DNA of 64,000 bases from Salvia splendens (Eukaryota > Streptophyta > Magnoliopsida > Lamiales > Lamiaceae). A program made the position numbers and the translations under genes. Position 1 is the stretch's first letter, and each line of letters begins with the position of its first letter. This document shows, piece by piece, positions 23,239 to 35,270 of this stretch. The notes under the pieces were generated by a model. That model saw only the letters and a program-made list of their open reading frames with translations. It did no database searches and was not told the origin of the DNA. Where the stretch lies: the NCBI RefSeq assembly GCF_004379255.2, contig NC_056041.1, forward strand, positions 16,027,559 through 16,091,558, read 5' to 3'.

Positions 23239-23911
23239 TGATGGTTTGGCGAATTTTTGATGGTAACAAATGCGGGTGAAAAATATAGATCACGACACAA
23301 GGAATTACGTGGTTCGATTTACTGAGGTAAATCTACGTCCACGGGAAGAAAGGAGGGCAAGATTGTATTGCTTGATCTGGTTTACAGCTTACAAATACAG
23401 ACTTGCTATATGATATTTGATGTCTAGAGCCCCTCCTCTATCTGATCTAAGTTCTATTTATACATTGAACTAAGATCGTGGCTTGCATCACCACTAACTA
23501 GGTCGTGTCTTGCATCACCACTAACTAGGTAGTGGATGTCGTGGAGGTCATGAGATCCTGCATGGGTCCACTATCTCTTTGTTTGGTCCGCTATCCTGCA
23601 TGAGACCCTGCATGAGTTGACACCACTAAATAGATCGTGTAGTGGAGGTCGTGGAGGTTCTGCATGAGTCCACTATCTCCCAGTTCGGTCGAATACTGAG
23701 ACCGAACTTCTGAACTATTGCCGAGCAGCTTTTGCCGATCTGAGAGTAGAGCTTGATTGGTCGGCTTTTACCGGGCTGTAGGCTGGGGCCGAACTCTTTG
23801 GTAATGCGGCTGGGGCCGAACTCTTTGGTAATGCCGAACTGATACTCTTCCTTGGACTTTGGGCTGATGGGCCGTCACTGCTATTGGGCTTGTTTAGTAC
23901 GTACCCCATCA
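23239..23911 (-). repeat. 5' LTR of the gypsy element
   Basis: 673 bp, TG...CA. The minus strand carries a TATA box (GTATAAATAG, within 23453-23467), so U3 is about 480 bp and R-U5 about 190 bp. U3 holds two internal duplications: a ~27-bp unit with TGGGGCCGAACTCTTTGG, and a ~29-bp unit with CTTGCATCACCACTAACTAGG. It differs from the other LTR by one visible base (GTGTCTTGC here, GTGGCTTGC there). Confidence 0.95.
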
Positions 23912-23916
23912 ACTCA

Positions 23917-26900
23917 TGTACCACATGACCTTATTCTGTGAAATGAAGTTAGAATTACTATAGATAATGACCTAATTAAACAAAATTAAGCTTTTAATAG
24001 TATATAAAAGGGTCCAAACAACCAGACCTGATTACAATTGGGCTTGTTTCGTAGGTGTGAATAAATCGCCCTAAAGATAAAATGGCCCGTTTCAAGTGGT
24101 CCATATTATGATCTTGTAATTTTAAGGATAGTCCTGAAATTAAATTAGAACTATAATTTAGAATTTTGTAAATAAAGTTGTTTTAATTTACATTTTTGTT
24201 AGATACGTTGGAGTAGGAGCTATGCAACTTGCAAAATAATTTTACACTACTATATAGTATATACATAAAAAAATCTCAAGTTTTTCCAATTTACACAAAT
24301 ATTAGTATAAGATCATTATAAATATAAATTAACGAGATACATTCTTGCCTAAACTTTCTTTATACCGACGACTTTCTTTTCTCATTAGTCATTCTGTTAC
24401 AAGATATATTGGTCACTATATGAATTAAGATAATATATGTACAAAACTACACTATTAGTTTTATTCATCTGTATGTTGATGATTATCTGCATACTATTTT
24501 CCGTTGATAATAATTAATTATCGGCATCATTTGCCCGCTGCTATTTACCAGTGACTATCAATTTTATGTAATTCTGTCGGTAATTTGTTACCAATAATAT
24601 TTTTTTTGTTGCTACTTACACTGACTATCATTCCATTGAAACTTTATTAGTAGCAAAATTTGTTCGTTGCTACTTGCCGGTGAATATCAAATCGTTGCTA
24701 TATATCAAGGTGCCAAAATTCATTATAGATTGGCTACTAATTCGGTTGGTAAAATTACCAGTGAGATTCCACCGCAAATCCAATAGCGACAAACAAAATC
24801 TAGTAGTACTAATTTTCGTTAGTAACTCTGTGAGTTTTTTGGAGTGCCTCTCCTATATAAGTTAGCAAATAAAGATATACTACTACCATATTTTTGTAGT
24901 AGCACCTGAGACACAAGGTAACACTTTTTTGTTAGGATGGCAATATCATCTCTTCTAATTAAGTATTTATAATTCCAATCTCACTGTAGCTTAATATTAT
25001 TTCCCCTTTTTCGTTTCTTTAGCTTGTATTATTGTAGTATTTACTATTTTTTTTTTCTTTCTTTCTTGTTTTAGTGTTATCTTTTGCTTATCCTATTTTG
25101 TTTGCCTATTTCATTTCTTTTCTGAGTACTATTTTTGTTCTCTTTTTCCAGTTTTATTTTTTAATTATTTCTTTTTTTCATTTTATATTTAAAATTAATG
25201 TTGTAGGATTTTATTATAACGATTTTATTTTTATAATATTACTTGTAATCTTATCATTTTTTAATGTTTATTATATATAAATTAATATTTAATTTCATGT
25301 AATTACTGTAATTTTATTGAATAATGAAAGTGAGATATGATGCAATAGTAATATATGCATGGGACAACAATACATTGGAGTGCCTGAACAAATAAAAATA
25401 ATACAATCATATCTGGCAGCGTAATTCATGATTCAATATGAAGTGTGTAGGTATACAGATTAAATAAATTTATTTATTATATAAGTATTGGCAATTTGAA
25501 ATTGTTTATATTTAATGGCTTTGTATCGATCATGTTCAAAATCATAGTAATTTGTTAATGTTATATACTCCTAGTTTGGTAGAACTCAGTACTACAAATA
25601 CCACGTGCCAGAGCGTTGTAGACCATCTATTTTGTCTAATGATTTTCAACGTTCTTTTGGTAAAAAAATTTATAATTTCATTACAATTAAGAAGATACTA
25701 CTACATGTTACGTGATCTTTTCCTTTGCTTTAATTCTGTTGAAAATTAACCAAATGGTGCAGATGTTTAAATTCACATTACTAATATTTAGAGTGAATGA
25801 GTGATAATATTATTGTGGAGTAGACGAGGGTTAAGCTTATAGTAGAATATATTTTAAACTATGAATAACGAATTGTGAGTATTTGATGATTTTTTTATGA
25901 AATATGATTAATTTAAAATGTAATGAATTAAAAAAAAATCAAAATTTCACTTTCCTATGGGATCCTGACTTAGGTTCATGAATTCATTGAGCACAGTGAT
26001 AATTAAAAGGCCAATGCTTGCAAAGTTGCAAGTTGCATGCTTTCAACGAATTGGTTTTTAGTTGATAAAGTTGATCAGATCGATCAAGATAAGTAATTTA
26101 CTTTAAACTTGATTCATGCAACAAACACAAAAAGGCACAAAATCTTTATCAGATAGTATTGCCACTAATTTTGAGAATAAAATCTTGAAATCACAATGTC
26201 TACCAATTTATAATAGTACTAACAAGAAGATTACCTACACCTAAAAGTTGGTATCAAAACTCAACCAACTTGCTAAACATTAGTTTGCAATATTGGTGGT
26301 TAATAGTAATAAAATATTAGCTGACTCAAATAATATATAAATAATAAAGATCACTTGAACAATTATCCTCCACACATATTAATTATTATCCACATTAAAA
26401 ATTATACTACCCGACCATATACATTTGACACGTTTATGCATTATTTAATTTTACTTCATTTTAATTTGAAAGCATCTTACTTGGGAGTTGTAGATCTATG
26501 TTTAATTTTGCTAATGGTGTCCTATCTTTTTGGATTAAGCTTTTGATCTTTTGCAATACTGGATAATTAAAAACTATTGACCCAATTAAATCATAACTGG
26601 ATAATTTTTGTGTGGCTTTTGATAATGTATTGACCGAGTTCAAATCAATTTCAAATATTTGATCAAACTCGAATCATTAAATCCATAAGATTCCATCAGA
26701 ATCCTAATGGTGATGGAAGGAGCAATCTAGACTTATATGGTGGTTTTAATTCTCCCATAGTGGTTCCAATTATTTCTTCATATCGATACGTAATATTATT
26801 ATTTTTCATTTTTTTTGCCAACAATCTCACTCATATCCTTCAAGGTGAATCTTGGAGGGGTTGGACTTTTTCCTGATCGAGTTAGACCAATCCCCTATCA

Positions 26901-28843
26901 AATTTGCCTAAATTTATAAGTCCGTATATATTGCTAGGTCAATCATTGTCTAGTCGGCGAGTTGCTTTAATATCATAAGATTCAATCCTAAAATCAATTA
27001 GTGATAGATGGAGTGACACATTAGGCTTATAAAGTGAGTTCAATTCTCTCTCTATACTTAAATAATATAGTTATTTTAGTACTCTCTCTACACCGATTTG
27101 TGATATTAGTATATTTATTTTCTTTTTGCCAACAAATACTACAGTGATAATTTCTTGAGCTAGCTATAACCAAGCCATATATTATCACGGTCATCCAACG
27201 CTTTATTTTGCATTTTATAAATTGCACATGTTTAAAAGCTCCAGACTCCGGTTCCAGCAAAAAATAACTCTATTCCGTGAACAAAACTAACACTAGCTAT
27301 AAACATAGTTACATAATCATCGAGAAAATATTATTTATTTTATTTAAATAGCATAATCGTCGAAAAAAGATTAATTTGGGCACAAAAAATAGTGTCTCAT
27401 AACAATTAATCAAGACAAATATTAAGACTTAAAACTAAATTTTGACATCAATCAAGAATAACAAACTTGATTGGTTTCTAATTAGGAGTATTTATGTTAG
27501 ACTAAGTCAATTAACACAGCGGAGACACCGGAAACAGTTTAATTGGTGCTTTACAGCCTTGCGCGTAACTAAATAAACAACTATACGATAATAAAATATA
27601 ATTAAGTTGCAGGTTGATTATTAAACTATAAATAAATATCACAATGACTTGATCAGAGAGATATTATTATGTAGTTTGTCCCAAGATATTTTGAGAAATA
27701 TCTTCCAACAGATCTGCAGATATTTGTAAATATCTTGGAGTGGGCGAATTGAATCGTTTGGAGATAATATCTGTCGCCTTTGCATACATAAATAAGCGCT
27801 GAGAATAGCAGAATATTGTGGTCGGAAATATGAGAATAATCATGTTAATTGTGCTTAAATTATTACTATTTCTAAATTATAAAATTAACATGGGGTGAAT
27901 TAGTATGTTGAGATGCGTACTTTTTGCAAGACTTGAATGCTTAAACTACAAATTAAGGAGAGTATTATGTCAGAATTGATTCCTAGCTAGCTAGGTCTAT
28001 CATGCAACTAAATATTGATGAAATTATGAATACGTTTAAGTATTAGCACCTCCATCACATTCAAGATGTCCACATTCTTGAATGACATAAGATTTTAGGA
28101 GGAGTAGTTGAGTATGATAAAGTAGAGATAAAAACGTGATTGAATATTTTAATGGGGAGAGAGAAGAGAGATATTTGTTTCCAAATATGGAAAGTTGACA
28201 TCTTGAGTATAACAAATTAAAAAGGAAAGATGGACACCTTAAGTGGCACGGATGAAGTAGTACATCTTTGTGTACAAAAGTGCATCTAATTTTATGGTAA
28301 GAGAAAAAAAAAAGGAAAATGAATTGAAGTGATTCACAAGTTTGTTGGGGTTTAGTTGTCTTTTGATCAAATACACAAATCTTATTTTTATACTCCTTCC
28401 GTCTTATAATAGATGCTACACTTTTCTTTTTAGTTTGTCACATTAATATAAATATGTCTTTTATTGTGTGATAGGAGAGTACTATTTAGTATACACTGAG
28501 TACATTAGATTGACTTGCAATAATCTATAAATAACATGCAGTAAACGTTTTGTTTGGAAGCCCTTTTCTGTTATAAGTTATAACCAAATAATCTCAAATC
28601 ATAAAAGAGTGGTGAGGTGAGATCCAAAGCAAACCAATAGGTTTGCCTATACTTTACGTTTTGTTGTCATAGCTAGAGCGTTGTTAACAAAGTTTCAACT
28701 TCAGTTTATACAATAAAATTGATTAAACTTGAAAAATACAACTTCTAACGTGTAGTACTGAATTTGGAATATATATATTTAACAAAAATAAAGATCCAAA
28801 CTCTGATTTTGCATTTTCGTATCCTAACTTCTTACATTTCTAA
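23917..28843. other. Gene-poor AT-rich region
   Basis: No coding sequence can be supported in nearly 5 kb. Visible items: a possible decayed DNA transposon at about 24440-24900 with repeated GTTGCTACTT and CCGGTGA-type motifs and a TTTTTGTAGTAG right end; a strong pyrimidine tract at about 25010-25290; a Stowaway-like left end (CTCCTTCCGTCTTATAATAG) at 28393 without a matching right end. The small open frames here have no family features. Confidence 0.4.
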
Positions 28844-29494
28844 GAGCATCCCCATCCATGCTCTTGCCAAAGAGCATGGATGTGGGCACAGACCCACATT
28901 TATTAATTTTTTACTCCTTGCTCATCCGCAAGAACACAACACTCGCATTCATACTCTTCCGCAAGAGCATGCTCAATGGTCTCACCATTCCATTATTCAA
29001 TTTAAATACTTCAATTACTAAAAATATTTCCACGATATTAAAATGCATTAAAAATACCCGATACCATTACAAATTACTAAAAAATTCAAAATTACATAAT
29101 TAAAATCCTAAAAATTAAAAATTACATAATTAAAATCCTAAAAATTGAGATTGAGAGAGTTGTTTGGTATAGTGTCATTTTTTGGTGTTTGAAATGATAG
29201 TATTTATAGATGAAAGTATGAACTTTAGGTAAAAATAATGAAAAAATAAATTAAAAGTGTGGAAAAAAACGATATATTTTATTAGGAAGTGGAAAAAATT
29301 TTTTTTATTAAATCTGAATTTTTCAGATTTTTTTGAATTTTTAAAAAAAATAATAATAAAATGATAAACCAACGGCCAATCAGAGCATGTCACGTCGGCA
29401 CGTCCGTGCCAACGGCAAGAGCGTAGCAGCGGACAGCAGGGCGCGCCGTAGGCAAGGACGGCGTCCTTCCCCAAGAGCACCGTTGGGGATGCTC
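28844..29494. mobile_element. PIF/Harbinger-type deletion derivative (MITE)
   Basis: Ends GAGCATCCCCATCCATGCTC and, at the right, GTTGGGGATGCTC are inverted copies; the left flank has TAA, the right TAT. The interior carries GC-rich subterminal sequence at the right and, on the minus strand at 29200-29209, the core promoter CTATAAATAC found at the same place in the ORF1-bearing elements of this window. No ORF remains, so it looks like an internal deletion product. Confidence 0.65.
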
Positions 29495-29950
29495 TATAGT
29501 AAATATTTGCCAATCGTCAAACTTAGTTAATGAAATTATTTTTTCTTCGCATATTTGCATATATATTATTAAGGGTGTGTATTACGGTCAAAACAGTATC
29601 TTTGTCAAAACGTCAAATCATGTGCATTTTATACACATATAATATACATGGTTTAACGTTATGATAATACTTAGCATTCTGACATGAATACATCCCTATA
29701 TTATTATAACGTATCACGGCAACGTATACGTATACTTTTGTTTCAACAGATTTTAAAAGTGATTATTCACTCTTTGGTTGACACCTAATATTTTACCAGT
29801 AGATTATAGTAGTAAATGATTTATTAATTTCACGGTGAAACTGAAAAACTGTACGCGCAGCAGTTTTGTGGCACTTCGACCACATATCATAAATATTATT
29901 TTCACAAATCACTCGAATATATTATTGCTAAGAACAAATGAAAAGGTAAG
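29495..29950. other. AT-rich spacer between two Harbinger-type elements
   Basis: Nothing recognisable. Confidence 0.3.
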
Positions 29951-29953
29951 TAA

Positions 29954-31891
29954 GAGCATCCGCATCGCGTCTCGATGCTGTCTCTATCTCATCTCGGAGA
30001 GACGAGACGGTATCGAGACAGCGATGCAGCCATCCATCTCGGTCTCGCCTCGGCGGGCGTCTCGACCCAGAGGGTGGGTTGGCGAGACGTCTCGTCACGC
30101 GCCAGCGCCACGTGGCAAGCGCTGGCGCTAGGCGTGACGCCCACTCGCCGCGAGTGGGCGTCGTCATCCTGACACAATAAACAAATTTTTTTAAAAATTC
30201 GATTTTAATAAAAAATATTTTTAAAAAAAATTAAAAAAACGGTAACATTACCGTTCAATGGTAATATTTTAATTTTTATTTTTTTATTCTATAAATACTC
30301 CTCTTTCATTCTCATTATACACACAAACACACATCTATTCTTCACAATTCATCTCTCTTTTCTCTCCAATTTTCATCTCACATCTCCAATTTTCATCTCA
30401 AAATGTCCGGCGATGGAAACTCTGGCGGCTCCGCGGCTATGACTTGAACACGTTTGGCGACTGGGGGGCATGTACAGTGTCTTGGGTGCTTCTGGTTCCG
30501 GTTCGTCGACGCCGGGCACCCAAGGCTCGGCGACGCCGGCGGCGTACCAACCACCCTATTTTGATGTGGATGCATACTCTCGTCCCTCCACCCCGAGGTA
30601 TGGGCAATCGCAGGGATTATCCCAAATTAGGGAGGATTTTTCGGATGAACCCAATCCGGAAGGAGGACGAGGCGGTGGAAACTCCGGGGGTCGCGCATTC
30701 GACGCCGTGGAGGAAGAGGAGGAGGCGGCCGAGGAGGAGGAGGATGTAGGCCGTCATCCATACAGCAGGAACGACACGATGACTCTGTTCAACGCTTGGG
30801 TCAGCGTCTCGTACGATCCCATCGTCGGGAATCAACAAACCCGCAAGTGTTTTTGGAAAAAGGTCACCGACGCCTACAACGAGAACAAGCCAAAGGGGTC
30901 CCGCCGCCGCACCATGAAGATGTTCCGCAGTCATTTTGACCGAGTCGATAGAGATGTCAAAAAATTTTGCGGAATCTACAAGAATGAAGCGGCGAATTAC
31001 CAAAGCGGAGCCAGTGGAGCCGACATTATGAGAGCGGCTATGCGAGTCTTTTTTTACGACAACAACAAAGAATTCAAACATGTCGATGTTTGGGAGGCGA
31101 TCAAAGACGTTGAAAGGTGGGCTGACGGTGTCTAGTCCAGCACGGGCTCGAGCTCGAAACGCACGAAGCACACGGCGGGTGGCCAATACTCGTCTAGTGA
31201 GGGCGGGTCAGGCAACGCCTCACAAGAGGTTGAGGGCACGACCACCGATGCAGGGGGCTCCTCCAGTGGGCGACGTCGGCCGCAAGGGACCAAGGCGACG
31301 AAGGCGGCTAGAGGGAGGAGGGGCCGAGGCGAATCAAGCCAGACGGGCTCGGTCTCGATCTCGAACACCATATTGTCCATGTATTTGACCGCCACGATGG
31401 CTGACACTTTCCGCATGACACCTCCCCAATATCAAGCTCATCTTGCCGGAATTGAGTATATGGCAAGACAAATTGGTATTCCGCCTACAGGTGGCTTTAG
31501 TGCACCGCCACCGCCTTCTGGGGATGATTCGCCGACAGAGTAGTTTTTAAGTGTGTAAATTTTAATTTCTAGTATTTTAAATTATGTCTTATTTATTTAT
31601 TTTTTTAGATTTTAATTATGTGTTTTTTTAATTATGTTTTTTTAGGATTTTAAATTATAATTTAATTTTATTTAATGAAGTGTGTTTTTATTAATTGAAT
31701 TTGTTGGAAATTAAAAAAATGAAATTGAATGAATAGTTAAGAAATGAGATGGTTAAGAGACGATTAAGAGATGGAGGGATGCATGTGTTGTCTCTTAGTT
31801 AAGAGATGAGGTGAAAAGTACAGTGAGGCCCATGAATAGTGAAGAGATGAGACGATTAAGAGACGAATAATAGACAGTGTTGCGGATGGCG
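29954..31891 (+). mobile_element. PIF/Harbinger element with ORF1 only
   Basis: The left end GAGCATCCGCATCGCG is mirrored by the right end CTGTTGCGGATGGCG-like sequence at 31877-31891, and both sides carry the 3-bp duplication TAA (29951-29953, 31892-31894). In 1.94 kb it holds one gene, a Myb/SANT-like ORF1, and no DDE transposase. A core promoter CTATAAATACTC is at 30289-30300. Confidence 0.75.
30403..31543 (+). pseudogene. Harbinger ORF1 (Myb/SANT-like DNA-binding protein), broken
   Basis: The main frame, 30470-31135, contains the trihelix-like Myb/SANT segment (NDTMTLFNAWVSVSYDPIVG, CFWKKVTDAYNENKPKG, RSHFDRVDRDVKKFCGIYKN) after a Ser/Gly and acidic region. The reading frame is interrupted by one in-frame TAG (31133-31135) and then runs on to 31543 with clearly coding-like sequence ending GDDSPTE. 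At the 5' end the ATG at 30403 (MSGDGNSGGSAA) is separated from the main frame by small indels. In PIF/Harbinger elements ORF1 helps the transposase bind DNA and reach the nucleus. This copy is unlikely to give full-length protein. Confidence 0.75.
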
Positions 31892-31894
31892 TAA

Positions 31895-33042
31895 GCATCA
31901 AACAAGAATTAGATAACATTAGCTAGTTTTAACTTTACAAAAACAGGTTATTTACAAAAACAGGTTAAATTAGTTAGATACTCAGTCAGTCAGTGGTCCA
32001 AGAATCGAGGATAACGTACATAACTGTACAAATTTTAACTTTTAGTCGTGCAACAATTAAAAGTGGTGATTAATTGAAATTTTTTTGGAAGAAAACTGAG
32101 ATATCACTTCTTACTGTTTGATTGTTTATTCACACATGGTATACTATTATTGGCCGATTCCTTTTTGTGATATTGTTACAAAGTGAAAAATCATACTCCC
32201 CCTTCCGCAAAATTTTAGGCCACGTATATTAAAAGATCAAAGAAGAGATGAATAAAATAAGAGAGATAAGAGAGAGTAAAATATGTAACTGAATAAAGTA
32301 AGATTGAGTGGATATTTTATTTTTGGTTAAATGAAGAAATAATTAAAGTTAGTTAGGATGTCCCAAAAAGAAATACACTCAACTCAGCTTAATATTTTGC
32401 TTTTTTAAGACGCTTCTATTTGCGTTCTCTAATATTAGTTGTTAATAATGACGTTTTTTGAAGCACGTATTTAGAAATACAAATTAATGCATTTAATTGT
32501 ATTAAAAAATATCCTGGGACTTTGTGTTGTATTGACCATAGAGCTTCCAAATACTACAAATCATATTTGTTGATTCTCATGTGGTGTGTGTATACTAATA
32601 ACTTAATGCATTGAACCGTGTAATTTTTTAGGTACATAAGATCAAAAATCTGTCGAAAATTTTCTATTGTGGTGTATTTGGAAAAATTGCACATTTTCCA
32701 AAATTTGTAATTTTAATTTCATATTCAAAGTTTGTAGAAAATAACAGAATTCACCCAAAAGTTAGTGACTTTTTAAAACCAATACTACCAAATAATTTTA
32801 GCAAAGTGAACATTTATTGAAGTAACAAAGTACAAAGGCCATAACACACTACGAAGACTGAAGAACAAAACTGCCAACTCTGTCTGTGGATGGCCAAGTC
32901 GGCAGAACGGGCGAAAAAAGTTACCTACACCACACACAACCCAACTGCATTTCCTACTCCCTCATCCCATCCAAGAAAAACACATATAAAAAACACTAAA
33001 TATAATTAAAATCTCATTTAGCTTAAGTAATTCTTTTTTACA
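31895..33042. other. AT-rich spacer and 3' flank of the MIZ1-like gene
   Basis: No gene seen. A decayed Stowaway-like stretch may start near 32195 (ACTCCCCCTTCCGC). The last part is the 3' UTR side of the minus-strand gene at 33043. Confidence 0.3.
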
Positions 33043-33885
33043 TCAAATCCTAAGCAAGAAAATCCCGAGCTCCGGTCCGCTATTCCCATCCGGGTTAAGC
33101 ATATAAAACGCCTCCGAGTCCCGGTTCCCCACGACCCGCTCGAACCGGCCCCGCATATAAACCAGCTCGCCCTTCTCCGCCGCTTTCCCTTTCCCCGCCT
33201 CCTCCACCACCGGGATCACCCCTGCCCCCACCGACACCCTCTGCACCGTGCTCAGCACGTGCCAGTCCGACTCATTGCATTCGCGCACCTGCGCGTGCCC
33301 GCACTGCCTCCCGTTGCAGTTCATCTTCCACACCGGCTCCCCGAACAGCCGCGACGCCGACCTCCGCGGCCTCGATTCTGCCGGGGGCGGCTTCTCGCAC
33401 TCCAGCGCGATCCTCAGCATCCCCGCCGACATCTCCTTCACCAGCGTGGCGGTGGAGACGGCGAATTCGACGAGGAAGACGGGGACGGATCTCGGATCGT
33501 ACTGGACTGCGAAGCTGACATTGCCGCGGCGGCGCCCGAATAGGGTTCCGGTGACCTTCCGGCCGAGGGAGGGGGTGTTGGAGAGGCGGCAGGAGGGGAG
33601 GAGGGAGGGGAATGTGATGAGGGAGAGGAGGGACCGGAGGAAGGAGGCGACGGTGCTGCGGCCGCCGCGGATTCTGTCGAGGCGGCGGAAGGCGGCGGCG
33701 GAGGAGGGAGTGTCGCCGCCGTGGACGACGGTGCGGTGGTAGAGCTCCTCCGCGTAGTCGAGGTCGGAGATGTCGACGTAGGAGGTGGAGCGGGCGAAGG
33801 AGGAGGGGATGATGTTGGTGGTGCTTTGAGTGCTCTCGCAGCTGCTTGCTCGGGAAATATTCACCGGAATTTCCAAATATCTCAT
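33043..33885 (-). CDS. MIZU-KUSSEI1 (MIZ1/DUF617) family protein, single exon
   Basis: 280 residues, intronless, and GC-rich against its AT-rich surroundings. The DUF617 domain covers the C-terminal two thirds: KVTGTLFGRRRGNVSFAVQ, PVFLVEFAVSTATLVKEM, RIALECEK, GEPVWKMNCNGRQCGHA, RECNESDWHVLSTVQ, SVGAGVIP, GELVYMRGRFERVVG, DSEAFYMLNPDG and the terminal GPELGIFLLRI. The founding member, Arabidopsis MIZ1, acts in root hydrotropism; most paralogues have no known biochemical function. Length fits the family (about 230-300 residues). The start at MRYLEIPVNISRAS is the first ATG after a CT-rich leader. Which MIZ1 paralogue it is cannot be told. Confidence 0.93.
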   Translation of the reverse strand: MRYLEIPVNISRASSCESTQSTTNIIPSSFARSTSYVDISDLDYAEELYHRTVVHGGDTPSSAAAFRRLDRIRGGRSTVASFLRSLLSLITFPSLLPSCRLSNTPSLGRKVTGTLFGRRRGNVSFAVQYDPRSVPVFLVEFAVSTATLVKEMSAGMLRIALECEKPPPAESRPRRSASRLFGEPVWKMNCNGRQCGHAQVRECNESDWHVLSTVQRVSVGAGVIPVVEEAGKGKAAEKGELVYMRGRFERVVGNRDSEAFYMLNPDGNSGPELGIFLLRI

Positions 33886-34000
33886 GGCGGCAATGTTTCT
33901 TGTTTCTGAAATTAACTGAATTGTTAAACTATCTTATATAGTCTAATGTAAGTATGGATTTTTGAAATGATCCAACTATCAAAGTATATGTGTTTGGGAG

Positions 34001-34042
<42 letters not shown>

Positions 34043-34085
34043 GAGTGGGAGACAAGCTAGGGTGATAATTGTGTTTGTTTTGGGC

Positions 34086-34093
34086 ATATATAG
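34086..34093 (-). promoter_or_regulatory. Candidate TATA box of the MIZ1-like gene
   Basis: The minus strand has CTATATATGCCC about 200 bases before the ATG. A GA/CT microsatellite (about 34018-34042) and a TA run (about 33998-34018) lie in the implied leader; the TA run is an alternative TATA element. Confidence 0.4.
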
Positions 34094-34457
34094 AGGGAAA
34101 ATGTGGTGGATCATTTTGATGTGAGTTATCATGTCATAGTACTAATATTTAAATAGGAGGGCTTATTTGTGACATATGATTAGATAAGGCCAAACATGGC
34201 GCTATCAAGGACACAAGAGCAGCAAACCATGCAGCCTCGCAAATTGAGTCAACTAAAATAAGAGGTGAAAATATAATAGTACTAGATTGATCAATCAACA
34301 TAAAACATTATGAGTGAAATGATAAGTCAATCATTTTGCCGAATGGGGCACTCCAAAGAACAAAGGAGTCTACCTTAGTTGGTTTAGTTGTTCATCGATA
34401 CTATAAAAAGAGTCAACTAATTTATGAAAATCTCACATTTTGCATTTTGTTCATTTA

Positions 34458-34709
34458 CTCCCTCCATCCCTCATAATTTGTCACAATTTGACCCGACACG
34501 GGTTTTAAGAAATATAATAGAAAGTGAGTTGAAAAAGTTGATAGCATATATATCCTACTTTTATATATTAGTTTTATAATAAAATGTTAGTGTAAATGAG
34601 TTAGTGGAATGTATGGTCTATGACCAAAAGTGGTAAAAGTGAAAGGTAACAAATTTTTAGAGATGGATAGAAATGAAAATAAGTGACAAATTTTAAGGGA
34701 CAGATGAAG
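34458..34709. mobile_element. Stowaway (Tc1/mariner) MITE
   Basis: 252 bp. The left end CTCCCTCCATCCCTCATAAT and the right end, reverse complement CTTCATCTGTCCCTTAAAAT, are the typical Stowaway inverted repeats. TA duplications at 34456-34457 and 34710-34711. Non-coding. Confidence 0.88.
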
Positions 34710-34938
34710 TAATATTTTCCATATTTCTTTGGACTAAATGGTCATAAAGCCATATATGGCATTTTCATATATTTTCATATTTTAAATAAATAACATATCA
34801 CATGCCTACAAATATACTCTCTCCTTCCTTAAAAAATAATTTATTTTTGTTATTTTGACTTGTACCTCAAAATTAGTCCACTTTTATTTTTGCTAGAAGT
34901 TTTTTTAATGCATACATGGTCAAAATTAATTAGCTTAG

Positions 34939-35270
34939 TTGATTTTCTTCTATGAATTAGAGTTTTCTAAAGTTTAAGTTATTTTGATATTTATTTACTT
35001 TTTTATTTTATTAGAATTAGAATAAGTAATATGGCTTTTATATTCTAGTTGATTTTCTTCTATGAATTAGAGTTTTCTAAAGTTTAAGTTATTTTGATAT
35101 TTATTTACTTTTTTTATTTTCTTAGAATTAGAATAAGTAAAATGGCTTTTATATTCTAGTTGATTTTCTTCTATGAATTAGAGTTTTCTAAAGTTTAAGT
35201 TATTTTGATATTTATTTACTTTTTTATTTTATTAGAATTAGAATAAGTAATATGGCTATAATATTCTTTC
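34939..35270. repeat. Tandem triplication of a ~110-bp unit
   Basis: The segment starting GATTTTCTTCTATGAATTAG occurs at 34941, 35051 and 35162, followed each time by the same AAGTTATTTTGATATTTATT and AGAATAAGTAATATGGC-type sequence. The three copies are about 95% alike. AT-rich, no gene. Confidence 0.9.

Larger units (their letters stand above)
13000..23911 (-). mobile_element. Complete Ty3/gypsy LTR retrotransposon, Tat lineage
   Basis: A 10.9-kb element flanked by the 5-bp duplication ACTCA (12995-12999 and 23912-23916). Both LTRs are 673 bp, begin TG and end CA. gag-pol is on the minus strand, so the LTR at 23239-23911 is the 5' LTR. Tat assignment rests on an archaeal-type second RNase H after the usual one, a long region between pol and the 3' LTR holding an opposite-strand gene, and tandem arrays in that region. 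No chromodomain motif was noticed. It is nearly intact: one frame break in reverse transcriptase is the only obvious lesion. Confidence 0.95.

Noticed and set aside
29835..30177. Arg/Ser-rich frames on both strands near 30.0-30.2 kb
   Set aside because: They lie in the GC-rich subterminal inverted region of the Harbinger element and show no protein features.
33248..33742. Plus-strand frame of 164 codons opposite the MIZ1-like gene
   Set aside because: Shadow of a GC-rich coding exon; no start context or domain.
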